DNA of 63,833 nt from Myxococcales bacterium (lineage in GTDB: Bacteria > Myxococcota > B64-G9). Each line of letters starts with the position of its first letter. Position 1 is the first letter of the stretch. The notes under the pieces were generated by a model. It did not search any database. It had not been told where the DNA came from and saw only the letters and a program-made list of their open reading frames with translations. The position numbers and the translations under genes were made by a program. The DNA is taken from contig JAAZNF010000011.1 of NCBI GenBank assembly GCA_012798435.1, forward strand, positions 1 to 63,833. Direction: 5' to 3'. Below, in pieces: positions 25,401 through 33,860 of the stretch.

Positions 25401-25650
25401 TCCGGTCGCCGGAGTGGTGGTGCGCTTTTACGCCGGAGATCCCAACCAGGGCGGGACGCTGGTTGGCGAACATACCGTGACAGACAGTCTCGATCCTGGC
25501 GAAACCGAGAGCCAGCTGGTCGCTCTTCCCGGATTTCCCATGTACCAGGTGACGGTGTGGGGTTGGGTGGACCCAGACAACCTCATCGCCGAGTGCGACG
25601 AGGCCGACAACCAGGCGCGCGGCCCCAGCGGCAACTGTCCGCCGTGGTGA
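22459..25650 (+). CDS. FG-GAP repeat lipoprotein with C-terminal CARDB domain
   Basis: A 1063-residue lipoprotein. AGGAGGG at 22446-22452 selects ATG 22459; the lipobox ends L-L-P-G-C. After an Asp/Gly/Thr-rich linker (to about 75) come Cys-rich clusters (80-230). A long beta-propeller region follows with Ca-binding-type FG-GAP/VCBS motifs such as V-G-D-L-D-G-D-G-K-P-E-I-V, V-D-D-F-D-G-D-G-F-P-E-V, D-F-N-G-D-G and V-D-N-D-G-N-A-E-I-V-F. The last ~200 residues contain CARDB-like domains (V-D-N-R-E-R-E-C-I-E-D-N-N-D-Y; I-A-E-C-D-E-A-D-N). It is probably a surface protein stabilised by calcium; ligand unknown. Confidence 0.88.
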   Translation: MKTLDRLGRVVCAWWLIAGVSLLPGCSDAGGPGGDGGGDVPDGVTDSGDTGHDGGSDGADGTGGEADGSADPCRNVSCPAWQHCVVEGVQGRCIDNTCADLTCAGTEECQPHPGGGAWCVDISCFDDLDCPPERFCQANLCRDDVCEGGCQRCNGNAVERCRFNGGGWLPDVTCESEAHFDSLCRELAPCDAHCTCQDDWDCPAWMQCEAGLCLGSGREPSCRLAPEPFTNVLPVPEIVWGGTQANPTAPDSPFSEAVQVVMMPLVANLDDDNGDGLIDERDYPEIVFFAFRQHDYSANGVLRAIHGGGANKGKDFFAVCGDKVWHEGDPLNLACTYTEADIDSTSTPAVGDLDGDGKPEIVALSELLNSNRSIHIYGSTGEIHSKNAATGNLGGPNPAVLIANLDGQGLAEIVVGRNVFTLEKDGQERLKVVDRFQGSLTNGTNSQGPISCAADVAGDERAEIIAGTAAYNLPRPPPGVTRRSQCTGQETEPEHVAFCNGQLLTVWSAATSREGFCAVADVLGVDPALPPGPANPLDGKPEVILIANGRLVILDGATGTLLRDIDLADGTRGGAPNVDDFDGDGFPEVGTAFLDRYIMYDFQPASGSCPAWPGLLREGQPRPAENLPRDPGGSCVADGDCKAGEAVCNQKTGKCVCLHNAWASATEDDSSRVTGSSVFDFNGDGAAEVVYNDECRFRVYDGTDGTIWFSEPSESRTRVEYPVIADVDNDGNAEIVFCTTTESGFCSENLDDRYNAGIEVWGDAGDFWVSARRVWNQHAYHVTNVLESGGIPLIEPASWRSYHGRSYNTYRSNPRSYDWAPDLAIGGMQFSSPDATCGALSQLLDIVLRVENRGDVRVGPGLLIGFEGTWRDLSVVEDLKDGAGQPLHLALPTPLEAGAWQILKVAYNSANNGQGRLPDEVRAIIDVDNRERECIEDNNDYSAPVEAGDQAPDLRLLLSDLDLAGCPTATIRMQLTNEGSLPVAGVVVRFYAGDPNQGGTLVGEHTVTDSLDPGETESQLVALPGFPMYQVTVWGWVDPDNLIAECDEADNQARGPSGNCPPW

Positions 25651-25706
25651 GGCGGCATCTCGGCCAGGCACCCTCCAGACGCGAAGGATCCCCCCTGGAA
25701 TAGGAT

Positions 25707-25724
25707 GAGCATGTCTGCATGCTC
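25707..25724. terminator. hairpin between convergent genes, possible terminator
   Basis: GAGCATG and CATGCTC form a perfect 7-bp stem with loop TCTG in the 103-bp gap between convergent genes. No strong T-run follows on either strand, so the role is tentative. Confidence 0.4.
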
Positions 25725-25753
25725 TTGATATCAGCTGCTCCTGCCGGACGTGC

Positions 25754-27604
25754 TTACCTGCCCTGTCCCTGGGACTTTTCTCCGTCCTTGGGAGGCTGGG
25801 TCGGAGGAGGAGGCGGCGCGGGCTTGGTCGAGTCGCCGTCCTTGGGAGGCTCCAGCGAGGGAGGTGCTGGTGCGGGCTGGGTCGAATCGCCTGCCTTGGG
25901 GCTCTCGGGCGTGGGCGTCGTGGGTGGTGAAGCCGCGGGCGCCGGGCCAGCGTCGGTCGCCGCGGGCGGAGTGGGGGTCGTCTCGGGTGTGGGCGCCGGT
26001 GGCGCGTCGGGAGGCTGCGCCACCGGTTTGGGCTGGAGTTCCGCGGGCGGCGGGGATGCGGCGGGTGGCGCGGGCGGTGCTGGAGACGGCGGCTGCGAAG
26101 CGCGCTCGCGGTGGATGCCTTCTTCCTCGATGGCCGAGCGGATGGAGGAGTACAGCACGCCAGTGTCCACCTCGCCGGAGAAGACCAGAAGGAAGGTGTT
26201 CGAGGCCACGTCAGTCGTCGGGAACGCCCAACCCTGCTGACCCGTCGAGGCGTCGAACGTCACCTGGCTGCCGATGACCTTGCCGAAACCGCCGATGAAC
26301 ATGGCGCACAGCTGGAACTGCGACCACGATCCTGCGTAGGCCACGCCGAAGGTGCCGCCGTAGCGGTTGATCCGCGTCAGGCCGGCGTGCGCCTGGGTGC
26401 GCAGACCTTCCGCGGGAAAGTCCTTGGCCGCGGTGAGATCGGTGAAGAACCCGGCCCGCAGCGCGATGCGCGGGTTGAGATACACCTCGGCTCCGGCGTT
26501 GACGTTGAAGCCCGCCTTGGACCCGGCGGGGATGTCCACGATCTGGCTGTCGGTGATGACGTATTGCCCCGGGTGGCCGGTGTCGTCGTTCATGATGACG
26601 GTGCGCTCTTCCAGCCCGTGAGTGTTGGTGTAGTCCTGAGGCAGATACACGCTGGCGTCGACCGACACCGCGAAGGTCCCCGGGCGCTCGTAGCCTATAC
26701 CTGCGTTGAGCCATAGCGGGGTGCGCTCCTCGTAGACGTCGGCGTCGAGGGTGATGTCGGTGATGCTGTATTCCCGGAACGGCTGGGTGGAAGCCACGAC
26801 GTATTGGGTAAGATCGGTGAAGCTGCCGGCCAGGTGCAGGCTCGGGCTGTGGATCGCCAGGCCCAGGCTCAGTCCGCCGAGGAAAGGGCCCGCCTGCACG
26901 CCGGCCACGAGATCCACGTCCCAGCTCGTCCCCCGCGATCGTCCCTGCATGTCGAGGCCCCCCACCGCATTGAAATAGCTGTCGACCTGGTAGTCGCTGC
27001 TGTAGAGGTCCGCGCGGTATTGGTATCTTCGCAGGAAAGCGGTCACGCCCGCGGTGAGCCACCCCGCCTTGAAGGCATAGCTCGCCCCGAAGTCCTCCTG
27101 CTTTCGCAGGGCGGTCCCCACCATCTTGCTGAAGGCCTTTCCGGTGCCGAAATCGAGCCGGAAGGAGTGCTCGATGTGTTTGGGGTCGTTGAGGGGAGAG
27201 ATGTAGGAGAGCGCCAGCACGTGCTCACCTTTCGAGCCCAGGTGCCACAGGTAGGCCAGGCTGGTGGGGAAGAGGCTCGTTCCCTCCAGGCGATATCCGC
27301 CGGTGGTGGCATCCTTCTCCAGGCCCAGCATGGCCCGGGCGTCCTCAGCCACGCTGTAGAAACGCGGGATGTCGACGCGCTTCCAATAGAAGGCGTTGGC
27401 GGCCACGGTGAAGGTGTCGTTCTCGGTGCGTGCCAACCCTGCCGGGTTCAGCCACGGCATGGCCGAGTCGAATCCGATGGCCGTCCCGGCGCCGCCCATC
27501 CCGGCGGTGCGAAGGCCGAAGACATAGGGCTGGAAATTCTGGGCGCGCGCCGGAGCAGCGAGCAGGAGCGCGGCCAGGGAAATGACGGGCAAAATTCGGA
27601 GCAT
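25754..27604 (-). CDS. FadL/OmpP1-like outer-membrane protein with Pro-rich tail
   Basis: A 616-residue exported protein. GAGG eight bases ahead supports ATG 27604; ATG 27619 is an alternative. Signal peptide about 1-20. The mature start has Y-V-F-G-L-R-T-A-G-M-G-G-A ... M-P-W-L-N-P-A-G-L-A-R, the plug region typical of OmpP1/FadL-type barrels, then many amphipathic strands to about residue 490. The final ~119 residues are a Pro/Ala/Thr tail with repeats of K-D-G-D-S-T-x-P-A-P, unusual because barrels normally end in a beta signal. It is paralogous to the gene at 28311 and is the last gene of a three-gene minus-strand operon. Hydrophobic-substrate transport is inferred. Confidence 0.8.
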   Translation of the reverse strand: MLRILPVISLAALLLAAPARAQNFQPYVFGLRTAGMGGAGTAIGFDSAMPWLNPAGLARTENDTFTVAANAFYWKRVDIPRFYSVAEDARAMLGLEKDATTGGYRLEGTSLFPTSLAYLWHLGSKGEHVLALSYISPLNDPKHIEHSFRLDFGTGKAFSKMVGTALRKQEDFGASYAFKAGWLTAGVTAFLRRYQYRADLYSSDYQVDSYFNAVGGLDMQGRSRGTSWDVDLVAGVQAGPFLGGLSLGLAIHSPSLHLAGSFTDLTQYVVASTQPFREYSITDITLDADVYEERTPLWLNAGIGYERPGTFAVSVDASVYLPQDYTNTHGLEERTVIMNDDTGHPGQYVITDSQIVDIPAGSKAGFNVNAGAEVYLNPRIALRAGFFTDLTAAKDFPAEGLRTQAHAGLTRINRYGGTFGVAYAGSWSQFQLCAMFIGGFGKVIGSQVTFDASTGQQGWAFPTTDVASNTFLLVFSGEVDTGVLYSSIRSAIEEEGIHRERASQPPSPAPPAPPAASPPPAELQPKPVAQPPDAPPAPTPETTPTPPAATDAGPAPAASPPTTPTPESPKAGDSTQPAPAPPSLEPPKDGDSTKPAPPPPPTQPPKDGEKSQGQGR

Positions 27605-27653
27605 GAGGACCTCGTTCATGTGTTTAACGAAGCGCAATGCCGGCCTCGCGTGG

Positions 27654-28292
27654 TCATGGCGTCGGCGTGCCCAGCGTGCCGGAGAACTGCCCGGACCAGG
27701 TGTCGCCGGGGTTGGTCGAAAGCTCCTCGAAGGTGAGCCGGCCACTCGTCATCTCCGCGATGGTTCGGGGAGGCATGGTCCATTGGGGGTCGTGGTCCTC
27801 TCCCAGGTAGGTGTAATAGTCCAGGCTGCCAAAGACCTCGCTGCCGATGTCCATGTCTTTGCCAGCGGTGAGGGTGGTGGTGGCGATGAAAAACGAAAAC
27901 ATCACCATGTCCCGGTTGATTTCGGCATTGTAGGTGGAAAACAAGATGCCCGAGCCGTCGGGGAGCAACTTGAAAAAGGCGCCGGTGCCGGTGAGGTAGT
28001 CCGAGCCGTTGAAGTTCGCCCGCGCCCACACGTTGGAGGCGCCGGCCGAGGGCTCGTATTTTCCAGTGGCCGAATTGTACTGTGGGGCCAAGACGAAGGT
28101 GAAGGTGCCGGCGAAGCGGTTGGGGCCGGCGCTCACCTCGACGACGCAGCGCTCGCTCGCCATGTTGCACACCGAGCCCAGCTCGCAATCGGAGGAGGTG
28201 ACGCAGCGGTGGACGGTGGGGAAGTCGTCGAGGACGCAGCCGAAGAGCGCCGCGGCCGAGAGAACGGCGATGGTGACGGAAGTTTTTCTCAT
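27654..28292 (-). CDS. small Cys-cluster lipoprotein
   Basis: A 212-residue lipoprotein with lipobox A-A-L-F-G-C (about 14-19), then a Dickkopf-type cluster C-V-T-S-S-D-C-E-L-G-S-V-C-N, then a beta-rich domain (55-212) with no recognised family. GGGAG precedes ATG 28292. It lies between two paralogous FadL-like barrel genes (18 bp and 49 bp gaps), suggesting it works with them at the outer membrane. Confidence 0.78.
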   Translation of the reverse strand: MRKTSVTIAVLSAAALFGCVLDDFPTVHRCVTSSDCELGSVCNMASERCVVEVSAGPNRFAGTFTFVLAPQYNSATGKYEPSAGASNVWARANFNGSDYLTGTGAFFKLLPDGSGILFSTYNAEINRDMVMFSFFIATTTLTAGKDMDIGSEVFGSLDYYTYLGEDHDPQWTMPPRTIAEMTSGRLTFEELSTNPGDTWSGQFSGTLGTPTP

Positions 28293-28310
28293 GGCGTCTC
28301 CCGTGTCGGT

Positions 28311-29789
28311 TCAGGCGCCGGGCCCTAGGCGGCCGATCTCCTCGGAGGCCGCCGCTTTCATGCTAGAGAACAGGCTGGCGATGTCGATGCGTCCCGAGAA
28401 CGACAGCGTCACCGTGTGGCTCGAAAAATCGGAAGCGGCGTAGCTGCGGTTGATGGTGCCGTTGCTCTCCAGGTATCCGTTCATGGCCATGATGCGGCCC
28501 GTACCGTAGAGGTACATGAGCGCGAGCTGGAACTGGGCCGTCTGCCCGGTGTAGCCGAGACCCAGCGTGCCGCCGTAGCGGTGCATGCGGCTGTTGCCGG
28601 CGTCTTCCAGGAGCCCGTCATCGCCCGGATCGGTGTTGGCGGCGAAGTCGGTGAAGAAGCCGGCGCGCAGCGCGATGCGATCGAGGAGCTGGACCTCGCC
28701 GCCGACGGAGACGTTCACCACCATGTCCTGCTCGCTCTCGATGATGAGATCGCGGCCTTCGGTGCGGAACGACTCGGTGCCGGTGTACACGCGCACCGCC
28801 TGGGCGCCGGAGAGGTTCTGGTAGCGGCCTTGCGGCAGATAGAGGTTGACGTCCGCGGCCACGGCGAAGCGGCCCGGGCGCTGGTAGCCGAGCCCGAGCG
28901 AGAACCAGAAGGGTGTCCTCACCTCGAAGGCCGGTATGTCGGCCTTGCCGATCTCGATCATCAGCTCGTCCGTGTTGGCGTTGCCAATAAGATGCTGAAA
29001 GCTCTGGTTGAAATGGCCCGAAAGGTGGATGGAGCGGCCGTGGACCGCGGCGCCGGCGAAGAAGCCATCCCAGAAAGGCCCCGCCTGGACCCCGGCCACC
29101 AGGTCCAGATCGAGGCTCATGGCGTCCACGATGCGGCTGTCGGGCCCGAACATGAAGTGCCCGTCCAGCCGGTAACCGGTGGCGTTGGTGGTCTGGACGA
29201 AGGTGATGGGGAGGTAGCGTAAAAAAACCGACAGCCCGGCGCTCCAGTTGCCCGCGCAGTAGGAGTACGTCGGCCCGAACTCGTACTGAGTGAACTCGCG
29301 CACCTGGGTAAACGTCAACTTGGCCACCGTCTGGCCGGCGTCAGCGGCGGTTTCCGAGGTGAGGTTCCTCTGCCCGCGGTTGGGGGTGAGCATGGAGAGC
29401 GCCAGCACGTGGTGGTACTCGGGATCCAGAAAGAAGCTGAAGCTCACGCCGCTCGGGAAGAAGGCGTCCTCGGAGCTCGTGCCGCGGGAGCTGGACTCGG
29501 CCAGCGGGCCGCCGATGGCCAGCATGCTCGGGACGGCGGCCTTCTCCATGGACCAGGCGTTGGCCGAGAGCGACAGGTTGCTACGCCCCGCGCGGGCGAC
29601 CCCGGCCGGATTGACCCATGGCATGGCCCCATCCTCGCCGAAGGCGGCGGCCGCCCCGCCCATGCCGGCCGTCCGCAAGCCGAGCAGCAGCGGCTGATAG
29701 CTCGGGAGCGTGGAGAAGTCGCTCTGCGCCCTGCCGCTCGTTGGCAGCAGAGTGAAGACAACGGTTGCAATGAGTGCTTTCCGCGTCAT
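28311..29789 (-). CDS. FadL/OmpP1-like outer-membrane protein
   Basis: A 492-residue exported barrel. Signal peptide about 1-21. It shares with the gene at 25754 the segments L-L-G-L-R-T-A-G-M-G-G-A, A-M-P-W-V-N-P-A-G-V-A-R, D-L-V-A-G-V-Q-A-G-P-F and R-I-A-L-R-A-G-F-F-T-D, so the pair arose by duplication, but this copy lacks the Pro-rich tail. It starts the minus-strand operon; an inverted repeat TAGAT/ATCTA sits just upstream (29801-29816). Confidence 0.82.
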   Translation of the reverse strand: MTRKALIATVVFTLLPTSGRAQSDFSTLPSYQPLLLGLRTAGMGGAAAAFGEDGAMPWVNPAGVARAGRSNLSLSANAWSMEKAAVPSMLAIGGPLAESSSRGTSSEDAFFPSGVSFSFFLDPEYHHVLALSMLTPNRGQRNLTSETAADAGQTVAKLTFTQVREFTQYEFGPTYSYCAGNWSAGLSVFLRYLPITFVQTTNATGYRLDGHFMFGPDSRIVDAMSLDLDLVAGVQAGPFWDGFFAGAAVHGRSIHLSGHFNQSFQHLIGNANTDELMIEIGKADIPAFEVRTPFWFSLGLGYQRPGRFAVAADVNLYLPQGRYQNLSGAQAVRVYTGTESFRTEGRDLIIESEQDMVVNVSVGGEVQLLDRIALRAGFFTDFAANTDPGDDGLLEDAGNSRMHRYGGTLGLGYTGQTAQFQLALMYLYGTGRIMAMNGYLESNGTINRSYAASDFSSHTVTLSFSGRIDIASLFSSMKAAASEEIGRLGPGA

Positions 29790-29961
29790 TTCGGCCCTCG
29801 TAGATAAATGAATCTATCCTGAACGGTCCATGTCGTATTTCATCTGAGGTCGACATGTCAACCAGAACTTTTCCGCAAGGTGCTGCCAACGAGTTGCAGC
29901 CTGGAGCCGAAACGGGTACAACCTCGAAGTCAACCCGATGCCGACCCAGGAGGATTTCAGA

Positions 29962-31266
29962 ATGAAAATGACGAGAGCCATGTTCGGTCTTGGTCTTGTG
30001 CTGTCTCTCGCTGCCAGTGCAACGGGGGCGGCCGCGGAGAAGTTCACCGCGCTTCACGAGGTGCTCCGGCACTTCGAGGTGGCGTTCGTCGACAAGGCCA
30101 ACCTGCACGCCCTGGCCACCGGCGCGCTGCGGGGGCTGGTGCGTTCGGTCCCCGGCGCCGAGGTGCGTCTCGAAGCCGAGCCGAAGTTCGCCACCGTCAC
30201 CATCGCCGGAAAGAGCGAGACGCTGCTCGCCGACACCATGCACGACTTCAAGGCGCTGGAAGAGGCGCTGGTCCGGGCGGCAACCCTCGCCGTGGGCGCG
30301 GGCAAGGCCAACAAGCGCGCAGTGGAGCACGGCATGCTGCGCGAGATGGTGGCCGCCTGCGGCGATCCCTGGAGCGTCTTTCTGGAGCAGGACATCTACA
30401 ACCGCCTGTTGGAGGACGGGAGCGTGGTGATCGGCGACGTGGGACTGCTGTTCGAGAACGTCCCCGGCGGCCTGCGAGTGCTGGACGCGGTGGTCGGCGG
30501 GCCGGCCTACCAGGACGGGGTGCGCGCCGGCATGAAGGTGGATAAGGTGGCCGGGCGCGACGCCGCGACGCTCAACGAGCTCGAGGCGCTGGCGCTGTGC
30601 CGCGGAAAACCCGGTGACAAGGTCGAGCTGGTCATCGGCGGCAAGGCGCGCACGCTGACCATCGCCGAGCCACCCAAGCAAAACATCCGGGTCGACGTGC
30701 TGCCCGGCGGTGTCGCCCGCATCCACCTTCTCGACTTTCGCGCCGATACTGGTAAGCACCTTGCGGCGGTGCTGCCGAAGATCGCCGAGAAGGGCGGGGC
30801 GCTCAAGGGCCTGGTGCTCGACCTGCGCGGCAATCCGGGCGGGCTGGTGACCGAGGGCACCGCGGTGGTGGGGCTGTTCATCAACGGCGGCACGGTGGTC
30901 ACGGTCAAGAAGAAAAAGCAGATGGGCGCCGAGGTCGAGGCCGTACGCAAGCCGGGGCCGTGGAAGGACCTGCCGCTCATGCTGCTGGTGGATCACCGCT
31001 CGGCCTCGGTAAGCGAGATCGTGGCGCTGGCGCTCCATGATCACGAGCGGGCCAAGATCGTGGGCGAGAAGACGCTGGGCAAGGGCACCGTGCAGGTGGT
31101 GATGGAGTTGGCCGACGGCTCGGCACTGAAGCTTTCCACCGGGCGCTACTACTCGCCCAAGGACACGCCGCTCTACCAGGGCATCGAGCCCGACGTGGAG
31201 GTCGCCTGGGACGGCCGCGGCGAGGACCTCCCCCTCAAGAAGGCGCTTGCTTTACTCAAGAAGTAA
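29962..31266 (+). CDS. S41-family C-terminal processing protease
   Basis: A 434-residue periplasmic serine protease. AGGAGG at 29949-29954 fixes ATG 29962 rather than the upstream ATG at 29938. Signal peptide about 1-24, PDZ domain roughly 150-235 (G-D-V-G-L-L-F-E ... A-Y-Q-D-G-V-R-A-G-M-K-V), and the S41 core with L-D-L-R-G-N-P-G-G and the Ser/Lys dyad inferred as S349 (in S-A-S-V-S-E-I) and K374 (G-K-G-T-V-Q), spaced as in Tsp. It cleaves proteins near exposed C-termini. Divergent from the FadL-like operon; the target is unknown. Confidence 0.92.
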   Translation: MKMTRAMFGLGLVLSLAASATGAAAEKFTALHEVLRHFEVAFVDKANLHALATGALRGLVRSVPGAEVRLEAEPKFATVTIAGKSETLLADTMHDFKALEEALVRAATLAVGAGKANKRAVEHGMLREMVAACGDPWSVFLEQDIYNRLLEDGSVVIGDVGLLFENVPGGLRVLDAVVGGPAYQDGVRAGMKVDKVAGRDAATLNELEALALCRGKPGDKVELVIGGKARTLTIAEPPKQNIRVDVLPGGVARIHLLDFRADTGKHLAAVLPKIAEKGGALKGLVLDLRGNPGGLVTEGTAVVGLFINGGTVVTVKKKKQMGAEVEAVRKPGPWKDLPLMLLVDHRSASVSEIVALALHDHERAKIVGEKTLGKGTVQVVMELADGSALKLSTGRYYSPKDTPLYQGIEPDVEVAWDGRGEDLPLKKALALLKK

Positions 31267-31280
31267 CCGACAATGCGCTG

Positions 31281-31801
31281 GATCTAGCAAGGGGGCCTGG
31301 CCCCCTTGAACCCCCTTGAAACCGTCGCGGAAAAATCCCCAATAGTAGAGAGAAAAGGCGCTATCAATAAGGGAAAAAGGAGAGGAAGGAATACTTCGCA
31401 CAGGGAAAACCCGCGGGATTGTTGTCTCTCCTGACTTGCGGATTTTCCTTATCAGCATGTTTTCTCTGGATTATCCTTGGGAAATCACGGGGCCTGTCCC
31501 CGTGCTTTCCCTGGGAGAAGCCCCCGAAAAGGCGCTGCAAGTAGGGGAAGAAGGAAAAGCCCGCCGGATTCCGACCTTTTGTGAGCAGGTTTTTCCAGTT
31601 TCCTGCTTTTCCTAGAAAGCAGGTTTTCTCTTTCTTTCTCGTATCCTTCCTGGGGGTTCACGGGGGCAGAGCCCCCGTGCATCCTCCCTGCATTTCCCAG
31701 GCAGCAGTTATTTTTCCGGGTTTTCCTGGATAGCAGGTTTTTCCGGGTTCTTTCCCGTGGGGTCCAAGGGGGCTTGCCCCCTTGCCGGGATTTTTTCTTT
31801 T
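31281..31801. repeat. GC-rich hairpin array in a 535-bp gene-free region
   Basis: No gene is supported between 31267 and 31801. Four related hairpins are spaced through it: 31288-31308, 31486-31504, 31659-31679 and 31765-31784, with arms such as CAAGGGGGC or CACGGGGGC. Read on the minus strand, the stretches after the hairpins at 31679 and 31504 align with each other (AAGGATA, GAGAAAAC, GCGCCTTTTC in the same order), so the region is a diverged tandem array of about 175-bp units. A related GGGGCCTGTCCCC core recurs at 34691-34703. Confidence 0.65.
31765..31796 (+). terminator. candidate intrinsic terminator
   Basis: The hairpin CAAGGGGG/CCCCCTTG (31765-31784) is followed five bases later by a T-run (from 31790). 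It could end transcripts from the S41 protease gene after a long untranslated stretch. Confidence 0.5.
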
Positions 31802-33694
31802 TTACTTCAACTCGCCGGAGAGTTTCTCCAACTCGCCGATGGCGCGCTCGAGGGAGGCGAAGGCCGTACGGTAGGCCTCGTCCTGGGTGAGGTCCACGCC
31901 CGCGAGTTTCAGTAGATCCACCGGGTACAGCGAGCCGCCGGCTTTGAGCATGGAAAGGAAGCCTTCGCGCGCCTTGGCGTCACCGGCGAAGATGCGCTCG
32001 GCGATGGCCACCGACGCGATGAAGCTGGTGGTGTACTGGAACATGTAGAAGTTGTAGAAGAAGTGCGGGATGTAGGCCCACTCCACCGAAAACAGCGGGT
32101 CGATCTCCACCACCCCTTGCTCGGCGCCGTAATACTCGCGCAGCAGCCCGAGGTAGCTCGACTCCAAAAAGTCCGCGGTGAGCGGCGTGCCCTTCTGGGC
32201 CGCGTCGTGGATGAGGAGCTCGAACTGTGCGAACAGGCACTGGCGAAAGACCGTGGTGCGCCAGGACTCGAGGTACTGGCCAAGCAAGAACATCTTCTTC
32301 GCCCGGTCGCTCTCCTTGGCGACGAGGTGGAGGCGCAGCAGGTTCTCGTTGGCGGTGGAGGCCACCTCGGCCACGAAGATGGGGTAGTCGGCGTCGTGGA
32401 ACTTCTGGTTCTTGTTGGAGAGGTACGAGTGCACCGCGTGCCCCAGCTCGTGGGCGGTGGTGCTCATGGCGTCGTAAGAGTCGACGTAGTTGAGCAGGAG
32501 GTAGGGGTGCACGTCGTAGGCCGAGCCGGACATGTAGGCCCCGGAGCGCTTGCCCTCGGTGGGGTACACGTCGATCCAACGCTGTGCGAAGGCGGCGCTG
32601 AGGATGTCCACGATCTCGGGGCCGAGGGGCTTCACCGCCTCCAGGATGGTCTTCTGGGCATCTTCGTAGGGGATCTTCATCTCCACTGCCGGGATCACCG
32701 AGGCGTAGAGGTCGGAGTAGAGGAGCTTCTGCGCCTTGAGGAGTTTCTGCTTGAGTTTCAAATAGCGCCACAATAGCTCGCGGTTGGCGCGGACGTTTTT
32801 TATCATGTTGTGGTAGATGGACGTCGGCACGTTGGTGCGGTCCAGGGCGGCCTCGAGGTCGCTTGCGTAGCGGCGGCTCTTGGCCACGAAGTGGTCGCGG
32901 CTCACCGTGCCGGAGAGCAGCCCGGCCATGGTCTCGCGGAAGGAGCGGTAGGTGCCGAACAGCGCCTCGAACACGCGCTTTCGCACCGCGGCGTCGGGGT
33001 GGGCGCGGTGACGGGTGAACATGGCCTGGTTGATGCGGGTCTTCTGGCCGTCGACGTCGATCTCGGGGAAGGGAAGGTTCACCGTGGAGAGCGTCTCGTA
33101 GATGTTCTCGGGCACGGCCGCCAGGTCGCCGGCGCGGGCCATGAGTTCTTCCTCGGCCTTGGAGAGCACGTGTGGGCGGCGGCGCAGGATGTTGTCGAGG
33201 TAGTGGCCCACGTCGGCCAGGGCCTTTTGCTTTTGCAGGACCTTGGCCTTGGCCGCCGGGATGGCCAGGATCTCGGGCTCTACGAAGGCCGCCGCCGCGG
33301 AGAAGCGCGTGCCGAGCTTCTCGATGCGGTCGTGGAGCTCCTGGCCCTTCACGTCCTTGCCGTCTTGGTCGTGGAGCCGCTCGGAGTATGTGGCGAGGCG
33401 GGCGAAGCGCTTTGACATATCGAAGAGTTGGTCGAGGCAGCCCCGCAGGTCCTTGGCGCTCCGGCCGAGCTTCCCCTGGCACTTGGCGAAGGTCGCCATG
33501 TCGGCTTCGACCTTGGCGAAGTCCTTCTCGAACTCTTCAAGGGTGGGGTACAGATCCTCGAGTTTCCAGCGGTATTTTTCCTCGACCTCGGAACGCTTGG
33601 GGATGGTGCTCATCTTGGCGCCTTTCTCCTCGCCGCGGGCGAGCGGGGCCAGCATGACAACTGTCAGGCAGGCGAGAAAAATTCTATTGGGCAT
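31802..33694 (-). CDS. exported M3-family oligoendopeptidase F
   Basis: A 630-residue zinc peptidase of the PepF type. GAAAGGAG before ATG 33694 gives a signal peptide (about 1-21, N-R-I-F-L-A-C-L-T-V-V-M-L), whereas most PepF proteins are cytoplasmic, so this one probably acts in the periplasm or as a lipoprotein. The N-terminal domain contains K-Y-R-W-K-L-E-D-L-Y-P-T. The active site is T-A-H-E-L-G-H-A-V-H-S, with the third-ligand Glu in F-V-A-E-V-A-S-T-A-N-E. It should hydrolyse oligopeptides of about 7-17 residues (family knowledge). Confidence 0.92.
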   Translation of the reverse strand: MPNRIFLACLTVVMLAPLARGEEKGAKMSTIPKRSEVEEKYRWKLEDLYPTLEEFEKDFAKVEADMATFAKCQGKLGRSAKDLRGCLDQLFDMSKRFARLATYSERLHDQDGKDVKGQELHDRIEKLGTRFSAAAAFVEPEILAIPAAKAKVLQKQKALADVGHYLDNILRRRPHVLSKAEEELMARAGDLAAVPENIYETLSTVNLPFPEIDVDGQKTRINQAMFTRHRAHPDAAVRKRVFEALFGTYRSFRETMAGLLSGTVSRDHFVAKSRRYASDLEAALDRTNVPTSIYHNMIKNVRANRELLWRYLKLKQKLLKAQKLLYSDLYASVIPAVEMKIPYEDAQKTILEAVKPLGPEIVDILSAAFAQRWIDVYPTEGKRSGAYMSGSAYDVHPYLLLNYVDSYDAMSTTAHELGHAVHSYLSNKNQKFHDADYPIFVAEVASTANENLLRLHLVAKESDRAKKMFLLGQYLESWRTTVFRQCLFAQFELLIHDAAQKGTPLTADFLESSYLGLLREYYGAEQGVVEIDPLFSVEWAYIPHFFYNFYMFQYTTSFIASVAIAERIFAGDAKAREGFLSMLKAGGSLYPVDLLKLAGVDLTQDEAYRTAFASLERAIGELEKLSGELK

Positions 33695-33860
33695 CGGTGG
33701 GCTCCTTTCTTTCAGCCGGGATGGTGCCACAGACGCTTACGGAGCACAACCCGGATTACGAGAATCTCAGAGGAAGAAACAATACAAGGAGAAAGACCCG
33801 GGAAAGCCTCTGATAATGAAGGAAAAACACGACAAGTCTAGTTTGAATTCGAGGAAATTT

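Noticed and set aside
31252-31682. Two short minus-strand ORFs (31252-31458, 31485-31682)
   Set aside because: They lie in the hairpin array and their similarity to each other reflects the DNA repeat; no start signals.
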